The notes beneath the pieces are model-generated. The model was not told the origin of the DNA. It saw only the letters and a list, made by a program, of their open reading frames with translations, and searched no databases. 45,251 nucleotides of DNA from Flammeovirga aprica JL-4 (GTDB taxonomy: Bacteria; Bacteroidota; Bacteroidia; Cytophagales; Flammeovirgaceae): positions 1 through 45,251 of the forward strand of contig NZ_JABANE010000075.1 of NCBI RefSeq assembly GCF_012844305.1, given 5' to 3'. Both the position numbers and the translations under genes were made by a program. Shown piece after piece: positions 8,613-17,800 of the stretch (position 1 is its first letter; every line of letters begins with the position of its first letter).

Positions 8613-9206
8613 TTAATTTACTAAGATGATGATTGCAGAGACAAATGCACCTCCTGAAAGGAATAAGTTCCAGTCTCTTTGATGCCACATTGTTAACCTC
8701 AACATAATTGCATTGAGCAATAAACAGATGAATACAATTATAAGCTGACCAATTTCCAAACCTACATTAAACGCTAAAAGTGGTTCCCAAATCTGTTCTT
8801 CACTGCCTAATAAGGATTTCAAGTAATTTGAAAAACCTAGACCGTGAATTAAGCCGAAAATTGTAGCTTCTGCAAAATATCTTTTAATAGGTTTTTTCTC
8901 TTTAAAATAAGACGACTTACCTTTTTCTTTTCCAAGGTTAAATAAATTGGAAATACATACAATGATAATGGTTACAGGAATCAAGGTTTCTATCAAGTCT
9001 GGATCTATAGAAACGATGTCTAAAGTTGACAAAGCAAGGGTAACAGAGTGTCCGAGCGTAAACGCTGTTACAAGTATTAGAATTTGCTTCAGATAATTGG
9101 AGTTAAATGAGGCCATTAACGCCAAAATAAACAGGATATGATCATATCCATTGACATCTGTAATGTGTTCTAATCCGAGTTGAAGGTATAATCCAAATGA
9201 TTCCAT
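8613..9206 (-). CDS. HupE/UreJ family membrane protein
   Basis: This 197-residue protein has about six hydrophobic helices. It matches the HupE/UreJ_2 group through GLEHITDVNGYDHILFILAL, TAFTLGHSVTLALSTLDIV and ATIFGLIHGLGFSN. The intramembrane His/Asp residues are those thought to bind or carry nickel or another metal in this family. No urease or hydrogenase genes lie in this window, so the metal role is uncertain; in Bacteroidota such proteins are often stand-alone. The small PH-like protein follows after 4 nt. The gene is divergent from the solute-binding histidine kinase gene. Confidence 0.88.
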   Translation of the reverse strand: MESFGLYLQLGLEHITDVNGYDHILFILALMASFNSNYLKQILILVTAFTLGHSVTLALSTLDIVSIDPDLIETLIPVTIIIVCISNLFNLGKEKGKSSYFKEKKPIKRYFAEATIFGLIHGLGFSNYLKSLLGSEEQIWEPLLAFNVGLEIGQLIIVFICLLLNAIMLRLTMWHQRDWNLFLSGGAFVSAIIILVN

Positions 9207-9392
9207 ATAAGTTTATTAGTCGTAAGTCGTACAAAAGTGTAAATATACGTCAGAAAAAAGAGGGAATTGAGATATTTGTTTCAATAATTACAAATAGATG
9301 TACTGATTGAGAAGCATCTTCAACTTAAGGCAAAAAAAGTGTGTTAATTTAAGTTGAATTGAATAATTTTGAAGAATCAATTCAAAAGAGCA

Positions 9393-11801
9393 ATGGGGAG
9401 ATCAACATATTTTTTAATTCTATTTTTATTCGGACTATCATTATCAGTCTCAGGTCAGTCTTCTTGGGAACAAATCAAAGAAACAAAAAAGGGTGACATC
9501 ACTGTTTTTTATATTCAAAACAAACCTTTTGTCTATTCATTACCAACAGGTGGAATGGCTGGAATTGAATATGAAATGTTTTCGAATTTAATCCGTCAGC
9601 AAAGAAAGGAACTTCAAGCAGTCATTAATATCAAATGGGTGCCTTTAGACTCTTGGGATGAACTTTATAAAAAAATGAAGACCAGTCCTGATGGGTATTT
9701 TGGGATGTCGGGAGTAACCATTACAACTGAAAGAAAAAATAATATTGATTACCTGCCGAGCTACATGCCAGATATTGAGATCATTGTTTCCTCTGAGAAT
9801 GTCCCTCTATTTCAAAAACAGGAAAATTTTAATAATGCTCTTCAATCTCTACAAGCTCTAACGATTAAAAACTCCACTTTCGAAAGAAACTTACTGAAGC
9901 TACAAAGTACTACTCTTCCTGCACTTCAATATTCTTATACCGCAACCTCTGAAGACCTTATCACTTCAATTGCAGAGGGAAATGATACTTGGGGCTATAC
10001 GCAACTCTCCAATTATGCTTATGCACTTTCAAAAGGTTTAAAATTGCATCGACAAATTTTTTATCAAGTAGAAAATGAAGGGCTTGGCATCACCTTACCG
10101 CATCGTTCTTCGTGGTTGGCACCTCTGACAAAAGCGAGTGAAGACCCTCAGTTCAGATTAGAGATCAACAAACTTATCCGAAAATACCTTGGTGATAAAG
10201 TAACAGATCTGATTTGGGATTTATCTATTCAGGAAGATGGATTAATCGACACACTGAGAAATCAACAAAGAGAAATTGGGCTTTTGACCATCGAATCTGA
10301 AATTCGATTACTTCGCCTTACTCAGAAGGAACTAGAGATTTCACAGCAAAATACTATTAGAAATATACTGGTTGTCACTTTATCACTGACTCTATTATTG
10401 GTGGTAACATTATTCCATTTCAATAACCTTGTCAAAAGATCAAATCAGAAACTTGAAAACCAGAATCAAGAAATTGATGAGCAGACGAGATCACTGAAAA
10501 AGGCATACAAAGACCTCGAACATTTGAGTAGTATTGGTAGGGATATTACTTCAAAACTAGCTCTAGAGGAAATTATTGAAACGGCATATAAGAGCATCAG
10601 CAGTTTAATTAAAACGCCAGTATTTGGTATTGCTCTTTACAATGAAAAAACAGATTCATTGGACTTCCCTTATATCTATGAACATGATGAAGTTATAAAA
10701 GATCAGTCTTTTGAATTGAAAGATAAAATGAGATTGGCGGTCATGTGTTTTGATCAGAAAAAGGAGTTCTTTATTCAGAAATTCAGTACCGACCATAGAA
10801 ATTATGTGAAAGAGGTGTTACAGCCCATTGCAGGTAAAAACACTGAGTCCATCATTTATATTCCATTGGTGGCCAAACACAAAAAACCTATTGGTGTTTT
10901 CACTATTCAATCTTTTGAGGCCAATGCTTTTGATAGTTATCAATTGAACCTCTTAAGAAACTTAGCGATCTATATCCGTATCGCATTGCAAAACGCAAAA
11001 ACGTATAGAAACATCAACAACAAGAAAAAACAGCTTCAAGAAGCCAACAATCATATTATTGAACAAAAGGAATTGATTGAAGAAAAAAATCATGAACTGG
11101 AAGATGCTAATAATGATAAAAACCACTTATTAAGTATAGTCGCACATGATTTAAGAAACCCTCTTTCTAGTTCAATCACCTTATTAAGTATGCTGAACAC
11201 GGACGACACCAACTTGGATGAAGATGAAAAGCTTTGTGTCTCTGGCTCATTGAATGCCATGCACCGTATGAATAAAATGATTGAAGAAATTTTGGACGCT
11301 AGGGTTTCTGAAAACAATGAAAGCAAGGTCAACAAAGAAGCTGAAAAAGATATTTTCTCTGTTTCTGAGGTACTTGATCAAGTGGTGAATGACTTTACGG
11401 GTGTGGCGGAAAGGAAAAATATTGAATTGAGTTATAACCTACTTTCAGACGGTCTGATTGAAGCAAACAGACAACATAGTATCCAAGTCTATGAAAACCT
11501 TATTTCAAATGCCATTAAGTTTTCTCCTTCTCAGACTACCATTACGGTGAGCGTTGAAAAAGTAAAAGACTTTGTACAGGTGAGAATCAAGGATCAGGGA
11601 CCTGGGTTGACTGAGGAGGATCAGAAGAAGTTATATCAGAAATTCCAGACGTTGGGTCCAAAACCTACAGGTGGAGAAAAATCTACAGGAATAGGCCTTT
11701 CCATTGTAAAAAAATACGTGGACAGCATGGAAGGCAAGGTAGAATGTATCAGTAATCAAAATGAAGGAACCACGTTTATCGTTTCCTTACCTTATTTATA
11801 A
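9393..11801 (+). CDS. Histidine kinase with periplasmic solute-binding sensor and GAF domain
   Basis: The protein is about 802 residues from ATG 9393. A TTG at 9369 would add eight residues, but it overlaps a TAATTTTG promoter-like box, so I prefer the ATG. In order: a signal peptide (GRSTYFLILFLFGLSLSVSG), a periplasmic family-3 solute-binding domain (about 25-265; GGMAGIEYEMF, WDELYKKM and GMSGVTITTERKNNIDY are typical), a membrane helix (about 324-345), a coiled coil, a GAF domain (about 390-535), a second coiled coil, HisKA with H585 in VAHDLRNPLSS, and an ATPase domain with NLISNAIKFSP, DQGPGL and STGIGLSIVKKY. It should sense an amino-acid-like or other small ligand. No receiver domain or adjacent dedicated regulator is present, although the NarL-type regulator lies 2 kb downstream. 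Confidence 0.92.
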   Translation: MGRSTYFLILFLFGLSLSVSGQSSWEQIKETKKGDITVFYIQNKPFVYSLPTGGMAGIEYEMFSNLIRQQRKELQAVINIKWVPLDSWDELYKKMKTSPDGYFGMSGVTITTERKNNIDYLPSYMPDIEIIVSSENVPLFQKQENFNNALQSLQALTIKNSTFERNLLKLQSTTLPALQYSYTATSEDLITSIAEGNDTWGYTQLSNYAYALSKGLKLHRQIFYQVENEGLGITLPHRSSWLAPLTKASEDPQFRLEINKLIRKYLGDKVTDLIWDLSIQEDGLIDTLRNQQREIGLLTIESEIRLLRLTQKELEISQQNTIRNILVVTLSLTLLLVVTLFHFNNLVKRSNQKLENQNQEIDEQTRSLKKAYKDLEHLSSIGRDITSKLALEEIIETAYKSISSLIKTPVFGIALYNEKTDSLDFPYIYEHDEVIKDQSFELKDKMRLAVMCFDQKKEFFIQKFSTDHRNYVKEVLQPIAGKNTESIIYIPLVAKHKKPIGVFTIQSFEANAFDSYQLNLLRNLAIYIRIALQNAKTYRNINNKKKQLQEANNHIIEQKELIEEKNHELEDANNDKNHLLSIVAHDLRNPLSSSITLLSMLNTDDTNLDEDEKLCVSGSLNAMHRMNKMIEEILDARVSENNESKVNKEAEKDIFSVSEVLDQVVNDFTGVAERKNIELSYNLLSDGLIEANRQHSIQVYENLISNAIKFSPSQTTITVSVEKVKDFVQVRIKDQGPGLTEEDQKKLYQKFQTLGPKPTGGEKSTGIGLSIVKKYVDSMEGKVECISNQNEGTTFIVSLPYL

Positions 11802-11802
11802 A

Positions 11803-11840
11803 ATTAGAACCTGCACTTATAAAAGTTCAGGTTTCTAATT
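11803..11840 (+). terminator. Terminator after the solute-binding histidine kinase
   Basis: An almost complete dyad (ATTAGAACCTGCACT, loop TATAAA, AGTTCAGGTTTCTAAT, with one mismatch and one bulge) starts 2 nt past the stop codon at 11801. The downstream tail is AT-rich rather than a clean T run. Confidence 0.55.
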
Positions 11841-11845
11841 ATATT

Positions 11846-11879
11846 AGAGCATGTTTGATATATATTTCAAACATGCTCT
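11846..11879. terminator. Perfect 13-bp hairpin before the NarX-like kinase
   Basis: The arms AGAGCATGTTTGA (11846-11858) and TCAAACATGCTCT (11867-11879) pair perfectly around an 8-nt loop. No T run follows on either strand, so it is either a second terminator of the upstream gene or a structured or regulatory element 50 nt ahead of the NarX-like gene. Confidence 0.5.
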
Positions 11880-11929
11880 TATGGCTCGATTGTGTTTTAA
11901 ACTAAACTACTTTTTACTACATCTAAAAT

Positions 11930-13723
11930 ATGGAACAAACTAAAAGTCCTTTTACACTAGCTTCTAAAATCGAACAGCTTAGCCTGAAAAAGCTTTGGAC
12001 GCTTTACTTTACAGCTATTACCGCCATTATTTTTCTAATAAGCGTATCACAGATTGTTTTTCACTCTTTCTCACACAAGCAGAATGCCGATGCTGATTTA
12101 ATCAACATGGCCGGTAAACAGAGAATGTTGAGCCAGAAAATCACAAAATGTGTATTACTACTCGAACAAGAGAAAAAGACTCCTTATTTAAATGAATTAA
12201 AAACGGCTTTAGCGGAGTGGAAAATCGCACATAAAGAATTAGGGAATTATAATGATGAAATCGATAATTCAATTTCTCTGAAAAAAGCGACTGAACTTTA
12301 TGAAAAAGTAGATGCCTTCCATTCAAAAATGGTGGATGATGTAGAAGAAGCGTTGAGAGACAATAACTTTGAAACTTCTGATATCAGTGACGATGTACTT
12401 TCTAATGAAGCCTTCTATTTAACAAACATGGATTTACTAGTAGGCGTCTATTCAGATGATGCTAACAAAAAACTAGATGACATCCAAAATACATCCTTGA
12501 TCCTGTTTATTATTACTCTGATATTACTCTTCTTTGAGTTGGGGTATGTATTCCGCCCTACTGCACGAAGAATTAGAAAAACATTTGATGAACTGGAGAA
12601 AGCAAAAAGAGAGACGCAAGAAAAAATCAGTGAAATTGATCAGCTTTACAGATCATTAGGTCAATCTTATCAATTCCTTTCAGAGTCAAAAGACAAGGAG
12701 GAAAAACTCAATGTCCTTCTCGCTAAATCTACTGAAACAGGTGAAATATCTTATGTATCTGATGCTTTGCTAGATATCTTAAAAGTAGAATTTGGTGATC
12801 ACCCTAAAAATATTTTCCACTGGCTGACTTCTGAAGGTTATAAAAAAGAAATGATTCAGGAAGTGCTTGAAACTGCATTAAGTCAAGAAACTTGGGTCGG
12901 TACACTTCAACTCACAGACAGCGAAGGTGACTATATTTGGATTGAAGCTACCATCACAATGCTGCATGGACCAAAACCTACAATTGTTCTTATCGGTAGA
13001 GATATGACACAAGAAAAAGAAGCGGAGGAAAGATCAAAAGAAATTAATCAGGAGGAGATTGATAAGCATATTGAAACACAAAAGGAACGTTCTCTATTAA
13101 TCTTAAAAGGACAAGAGGAAGAAAGAGGTAGAATCTCAAAAGATATTCATGACGGCATCGGTCAGCTATTGACAGCATTGAAGTTCAGTTTGGAATCTTT
13201 TGACGGCAGTTCGACGAAATCATCTGCTAATAAAATTAAAGAATCGAGAAATTTACTTAAAAATATTATCCGCGAAGTCCGTAGAGTTTCCTTCAATTTA
13301 TCTCCAAACACACTAGGTGACTACGGAATTAATGCGGTGTTGACACGATTTGCGAACGAGACAAGCAGGCTGTCAGATGTCACTGTCTACTTTAATAATA
13401 AGACAGACTTCAATATGAGATTCGAAAGACATATTGAAACGAATATATACAGAATTGTACAGGAAGCCGTCAACAACGCTATAAAATATGCTGATGCAGA
13501 GGAGGTTACAGTAGACTTAGAACATGATGTTGAATGTCTTTATATCAGTATCAAAGACAATGGCAAAGGTTTCGATATGAAGAACCTGGAAATTCAAGGC
13601 GGTGGTAATGGCCTTCTGAATATGGAAGAAAGAGCCGGTTTTGTGGGTGGAACAATAGAAGTGAATTCCAAAATTGAGGAAGGAACTACAATTTCAGTAG
13701 AAGTACCTATAAATAGAGAATAA
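11930..13723 (+). CDS. NarX-like (PilJ-type sensor) histidine kinase
   Basis: The 597-residue kinase has a first membrane helix (about 23-45), then a periplasmic helical sensor of the PilJ/NarX type with the motif INMAGKQRMLSQKI at 58-71. In NarX and NarQ the equivalent P-box binds nitrate through its Arg, which is R65 here. A second helix (about 186-206), a coiled coil and a PAS domain (about 262-365) follow. The HisKA_3 dimerisation region has H407 in EERGRISKDIHDGIGQLL, and the ATPase domain has IVQEAVNNAIKYA, DNGKGF and GGGNGLLNMEER. HisKA_3 kinases pair with NarL/FixJ regulators, and such a gene follows after 58 nt. The nitrate reductase downstream supports nitrate or nitrite as the signal. 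Ligand identity is inferred. Confidence 0.9.
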   Translation: MEQTKSPFTLASKIEQLSLKKLWTLYFTAITAIIFLISVSQIVFHSFSHKQNADADLINMAGKQRMLSQKITKCVLLLEQEKKTPYLNELKTALAEWKIAHKELGNYNDEIDNSISLKKATELYEKVDAFHSKMVDDVEEALRDNNFETSDISDDVLSNEAFYLTNMDLLVGVYSDDANKKLDDIQNTSLILFIITLILLFFELGYVFRPTARRIRKTFDELEKAKRETQEKISEIDQLYRSLGQSYQFLSESKDKEEKLNVLLAKSTETGEISYVSDALLDILKVEFGDHPKNIFHWLTSEGYKKEMIQEVLETALSQETWVGTLQLTDSEGDYIWIEATITMLHGPKPTIVLIGRDMTQEKEAEERSKEINQEEIDKHIETQKERSLLILKGQEEERGRISKDIHDGIGQLLTALKFSLESFDGSSTKSSANKIKESRNLLKNIIREVRRVSFNLSPNTLGDYGINAVLTRFANETSRLSDVTVYFNNKTDFNMRFERHIETNIYRIVQEAVNNAIKYADAEEVTVDLEHDVECLYISIKDNGKGFDMKNLEIQGGGNGLLNMEERAGFVGGTIEVNSKIEEGTTISVEVPINRE

Positions 13724-13781
13724 CTAAGTAATTTTTATATATTGCGTTAGTATAAACTCACATCAACATAAAATAACATTA

Positions 13782-14468
13782 ATGAGTCAAATTTCAGTAG
13801 TACTTACAGATGATCATGTTGTTGTTCGAAATGGTATAAAACTACTGTTGGAAAACAGCCATGAAATAAATGTAATTGGAGAAGGTGCAAATGGACAAGA
13901 AGCATTGGATTTATGCAAACAGTTAACTCCTGATGTTCTTGTCATCGATATTCGTATGCCTGTAATGAATGGTATTATGGCCGCGTCAAAAATTAAAGAA
14001 TACAGCCCTAATACTAAAGTGCTGATTTTGTCAATGCATGATGATGCAGAATATATTTTAGATGCTGCAGAAAAAGGTGCCAGCGGATATCTTTTGAAGG
14101 ATTCTAGCAGTGACGAATTCTTAAAAGCTATTAAAACGGTGCATGAGGGCAAAAAATACTTCAGTGGTGATATTTCCAAGGTACTTGTAGAAGGTTATCT
14201 TAACATGAAACACAACACCGATCCTACAGAAGAAGTAGCTCCAACGGATACAACTACAGTAGTAGACCTTACAAAAAGAGAAAAAGAAATTCTCAAATAC
14301 GTAGTGCATGGAAAAAGCAGTAAGGAAATTGCCGGCATATTGAATAAAAGTGTGAGAACTGTGGAAACACACCGCTTTAACATTATGAAAAAGATGGAAG
14401 TGAAAAGCGCAGTAGAACTGATTGCAAAAGTGAATGAAATTGCTTCGTTGAAAGCTGAATTATTATAA
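13782..14468 (+). CDS. NarL/FixJ-family response regulator
   Basis: The 228-residue regulator has a receiver domain (1-125) with acidic residues D10 and D11, the phospho-acceptor D56 in VLVIDIRMPVMNG, the Ser of ILSMHDD and the Lys of GYLLKDSS. After a Thr/Asp-rich linker comes a LuxR-type helix-turn-helix (about 160-220; LTKREKEILKYVVHG, SSKEIAGILNKSVRTVETHR). It is the expected partner of the HisKA_3 kinase encoded immediately upstream and probably controls the nitrate reductase genes that begin 350 nt downstream. The length and domain order are normal for the family. Confidence 0.95.
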   Translation: MSQISVVLTDDHVVVRNGIKLLLENSHEINVIGEGANGQEALDLCKQLTPDVLVIDIRMPVMNGIMAASKIKEYSPNTKVLILSMHDDAEYILDAAEKGASGYLLKDSSSDEFLKAIKTVHEGKKYFSGDISKVLVEGYLNMKHNTDPTEEVAPTDTTTVVDLTKREKEILKYVVHGKSSKEIAGILNKSVRTVETHRFNIMKKMEVKSAVELIAKVNEIASLKAELL

Positions 14469-14566
14469 AGAAACTTAGAGTACTAGATGAATACGGCTTT
14501 ACGATTTATCGAAGTACTTAGAAATGACTACTTAATTTAAGTCATTCAATATTTTAAAATAGTATT

Positions 14567-14607
14567 ATCCCTACTTAGAAAATAACTTTCTGAGTAGGGA
14601 TTTTTTT
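14567..14607 (+). terminator. Terminator of the NarX/NarL-like operon
   Basis: ATCCCTACTTAGAAA and TTTCTGAGTAGGGAT pair around a short loop with one G-T pair and are followed by seven Ts. This is a canonical intrinsic terminator, about 100 nt after the regulator stop codon, and it separates the two-component genes from the nitrate reductase transcript. Confidence 0.85.
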
Positions 14608-14655
14608 GTATTGATTATAAATTACGTGCTTTTTATAAAAAAATCATCTTAAAAG

Positions 14656-14704
14656 TACGTACAATTACGTATTTTTACTTACTTTTACTTCCGTGTTGTA
14701 CGTA
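14656..14704. promoter_or_regulatory. Three phased TACGTA sites
   Basis: Perfect TACGTA palindromes start at 14656, 14666 and 14699. The spacings are 10 and 33 bp, that is about one and three helical turns, so all face the same side of the DNA. A related TACGTG lies at 14623. They are candidate binding sites for a regulator of the nitrate reductase gene. The regulator is unknown; a role for the NarL-type protein is an inference. Confidence 0.4.
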
Positions 14705-14705
14705 T

Positions 14706-14732
14706 TACCTCTCAATAACAATTGAGGGAGTA
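14706..14732. promoter_or_regulatory. Imperfect 27-bp dyad, candidate operator
   Basis: TACCTCTCAAT and ATTGAGGGAGTA form an interrupted inverted repeat around AACA, with CTCAAT/ATTGAG as perfect core and TAC/GTA at the ends. The left end TACCTCT fits the NarL heptamer pattern TACYYMT of enterobacteria, but transfer of that rule to Bacteroidota is uncertain. Confidence 0.35.
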
Positions 14733-14772
14733 ATAAGTAAGCAACCACTGAAACAAACACATGCTTAAAATA

Positions 14773-14793
14773 GGGCAACAATGTTTGTTGCCC
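14773..14793 (+). promoter_or_regulatory. Leader hairpin before nitrate reductase
   Basis: Perfect 9-bp arms GGGCAACAA and TTGTTGCCC with a 3-nt loop end 26 nt before ATG 14820 and are followed by TAACTTTTAACTT. It could be an attenuator or mRNA-stabilising element in the 5' leader, or a weak terminator. Confidence 0.5.
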
Positions 14794-14819
14794 TAACTTT
14801 TAACTTAGCAAATTAGAAT

Positions 14820-17800
14820 ATGAAAAATATCTCAACATACAAATCAACGTGTTCCTATTGTGGAGTAGGCTGCGGCATAGATGTAAAAAAAGATGCAAAA
14901 GGCAAATTAACAGTTGAAGGAGATATTAATTATCCAGTCAACAAAGGGAAGTTATGTTCAAAAGGAATGAACCTACACTATGTAGTTCAAGACACTACAG
15001 ACCGTTTGCTCTACCCGCAAATGAGATGGAGTAAACAGCATGACTTACAAAGAGTAGACTGGGATACTGCTTTTACAAGAGCAGCAGCTGTGTTTAAATC
15101 AATCATAAAAAAATATGGACCTGATTCAGTAGGCATGTATGTTTCTGGTCAGTGTCTTACTGAAGAATATTATTTAGCCAATAAACTTACTAAAGGTTTT
15201 TTCCAAACCAACAACATTGATACTAACTCTAGATTATGTATGAGTAGCGCTGTTGTTGGTTATGTTAAAACTTTAGGGGAAGATACGGTGCCAATTTCTT
15301 ATGAAGATATCGAACATGCTGATACTTTCATGATTGCTGGTGCAAACCCAGCTTGGTGTCACCCTATCTTATTCAGAAGAATTGAGGCACACAAAGAAAA
15401 AAATCCAAATACAAAATTAATTGTAATTGACCCAAGAAAAACACAAACATGTGCACTTGCGGATCTTCATTTACAGTTGAAACCAGGCACTGATGTAGTT
15501 CTTTATCAAGCAATTGGTAGAGCAATCATTGAAGAAGGTGATTTGGATTGGGATTTCATTAAAAATCACACAGATGGTTTTGATGAATATAGAAAAGAAG
15601 TAATGAGAAGACCTCTGAAAGAAGCTAGTGCTATTACAGGGGTAACTATAGATGAAATCAAACTTGCTGCGAGATATATCGGTAATGCAAAAGGTTTTAT
15701 CAATATGTGGGCAATGGGTCTAAACCAAAGTGCTCAAGGTACAAATAAAAACTTGGCTTTATTAAACTTGAACCTCATCACTGGTCAAATTGGTAAAGTT
15801 GGTGCTGGTCCTTTCTCACTGACAGGTCAGCCAAATGCAATGGGTGGTAGAGAAGTAGGTGGTATGGCCTCTCTCCTAGCAGCGCATCATGATTTGAAAA
15901 ACCCTGAACATAGACAAAAAGTAGCAGATTTCTGGGGTGTAGATCATATTCAAGAAAAGCCTGGTAAAACTGCAACAGAAATGTTTGAAGCTTTACATTC
16001 AGGTGAAATGAAAGCGGTTTGGATTGTTTGTACCAACCCAATGGTAAGTTTACCAAACTCAAAACTAGTTGAGGAAGCCTTGAAGAAAGCAAAGTTTGTT
16101 ATTGTTCAAGATATTTCAAACAAAGCAGATTCTATTGAGCATGCAGATATGATTTTACCTGCAGCAGGATGGTTAGAGAAAGAAGGTACGATGACCAACT
16201 CTGAACGTAGAATCAGTCATTTAGAAAGAGTGATTCCTGCTCCTGGTGAAGCATTGCCAGATACTGAAATCTTCTGCCGTTTCGCTCAAAAAATGGGTTA
16301 CCATGGATTTGACTATCAATCAACTGAAGATATTTTCAAGGAACACGCTCTTCTTACAAAAGGTACTAATATTGACATCGCTGAACTTACTTATGATACT
16401 TTAAAGAAAGAAAGATCAGTACAATGGCCTTATGTAAATGGAAAGAGTACAGATAGATTATTCGAAGACAAACAATTCTTCACTCCAAATAAAAAAGCGC
16501 AGATCTTAACTTCTGGCGTTGAAAATAACTCTGATTTATTGACCCCTGAAATGCCATTAATCCTTACTACAGGACGTATCAGAGATCAGTGGCACACTAG
16601 AACTAGAACAGGGAAAGTAAATAAATTAAACCAACATATTTCAGATCCTTTCTTAGAAATGCATCCAAAAGATGCTGAAGAAAGAGGATTGAAAGATGGA
16701 GATACTGCAGTCATCAATACAAAAAGAGGTGAATGTAGAGTGAATATTACAGTTACAACTGACATCAAAGAAGGCGTCATCTTTATGCCAATGCACTGGG
16801 GGAAAATCAGCAATGATATTTTTGCGAGAACAAACAACCTTACTGCTAATGCAATTGACCCTATCTCTAAGGAGCCTGATTTTAAATTCTCTTCTGCTCA
16901 AGTTGCTAAGTACCAAAAGAAAAAAGATAAAATCCTTATTATCGGTGCAGGTGCAGCAGCATATCGCTTTATTCATACTTACAGAGGTATTAATAAAGAG
17001 GATGAGATAGAAGTTTTCTCAAAAGAAAGCACTCCATTCTACAACCGTGTACTTTTACCGGAATATGTAAATGAGACTTTATTATGGAAAGATTTACAGA
17101 AATTTGATGAGCTATCAGAGTTTGATCGATTAGGTGTAAAAATCCATTTGAATAAGAGTATCCAAAGTATTGACCGTGATAATAAAGAGATCGTGGATCA
17201 ATTTGGAGACCGATATAATTATGACAAATTAATTATTGCAACAGGTAGTAGACCTTTCGTTCCTGCTGATGTTCCGATTCATTTTGAAGGTGTTTTCACT
17301 ATGAGAAACAAGAAAAATGCGGACAACCTGAAACAATATTTAGATAATAAAGGAGGAAGAGTCATCATTGTTGGTGGTGGTCTTCTAGGACTTGAATTAG
17401 CGGCTTCGTTGAAAGAAATTGAAATTGATGTTACTATCATTCAATTAGCCAACAGATTAATGGACCGTCAGCTTGACCCTACTGCTTCAGAACTATTACT
17501 TCACCACTGTGAAGACAAAGGCATTGAAGTATTGCTCAATGATCAAGTTCAAACTATTGAGAAACAAGGAGAAAAGCTATACAAAGCGAAACTGAAAGGT
17601 GGTAGAACTATCGAAAGTAATGCTATCGTTTATGCTATCGGTACTCGTCCAAATACTGAAATTGGTAAAGAAGCTGGCTTGAAAACATCAAGAGGTATTA
17701 CAATCAATGAATACCTTCAAACTTCAGATCCTGATATTTTTGCAATGGGTGAAATTGCAGAATTCAATGGTCAGTTAAACGGTACCACTGCTGGTGCTGA

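Larger units (their letters stand above)
14469..14819. other. Control region ahead of the nitrate reductase gene
   Basis: This 351-bp region contains, in order, the regulator's terminator (14567-14607), three TACGTA sites (14656, 14666 and 14699), a large dyad (14706-14732) and a strong leader hairpin (14773-14793) 26 nt before the start codon. The density of inverted repeats is unusual for this window and suggests a regulated promoter. Confidence 0.65.

Noticed and set aside
9369..9395. TTG start at 9369 for the solute-binding kinase
   Set aside because: It overlaps a TAATTTTG box. ATG 9393 still leaves a good signal peptide. The longer start cannot be fully excluded.
13814..14179. 121-codon frame antisense to the response regulator
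   Set aside because: The receiver domain on the plus strand is unmistakable, so this is a shadow.
14640..14819. Molybdenum-cofactor riboswitch before the molybdoenzyme gene
   Set aside because: There are hairpins, but I cannot match the multi-stem layout of the Moco RNA. Phased palindromes fit protein operators better.
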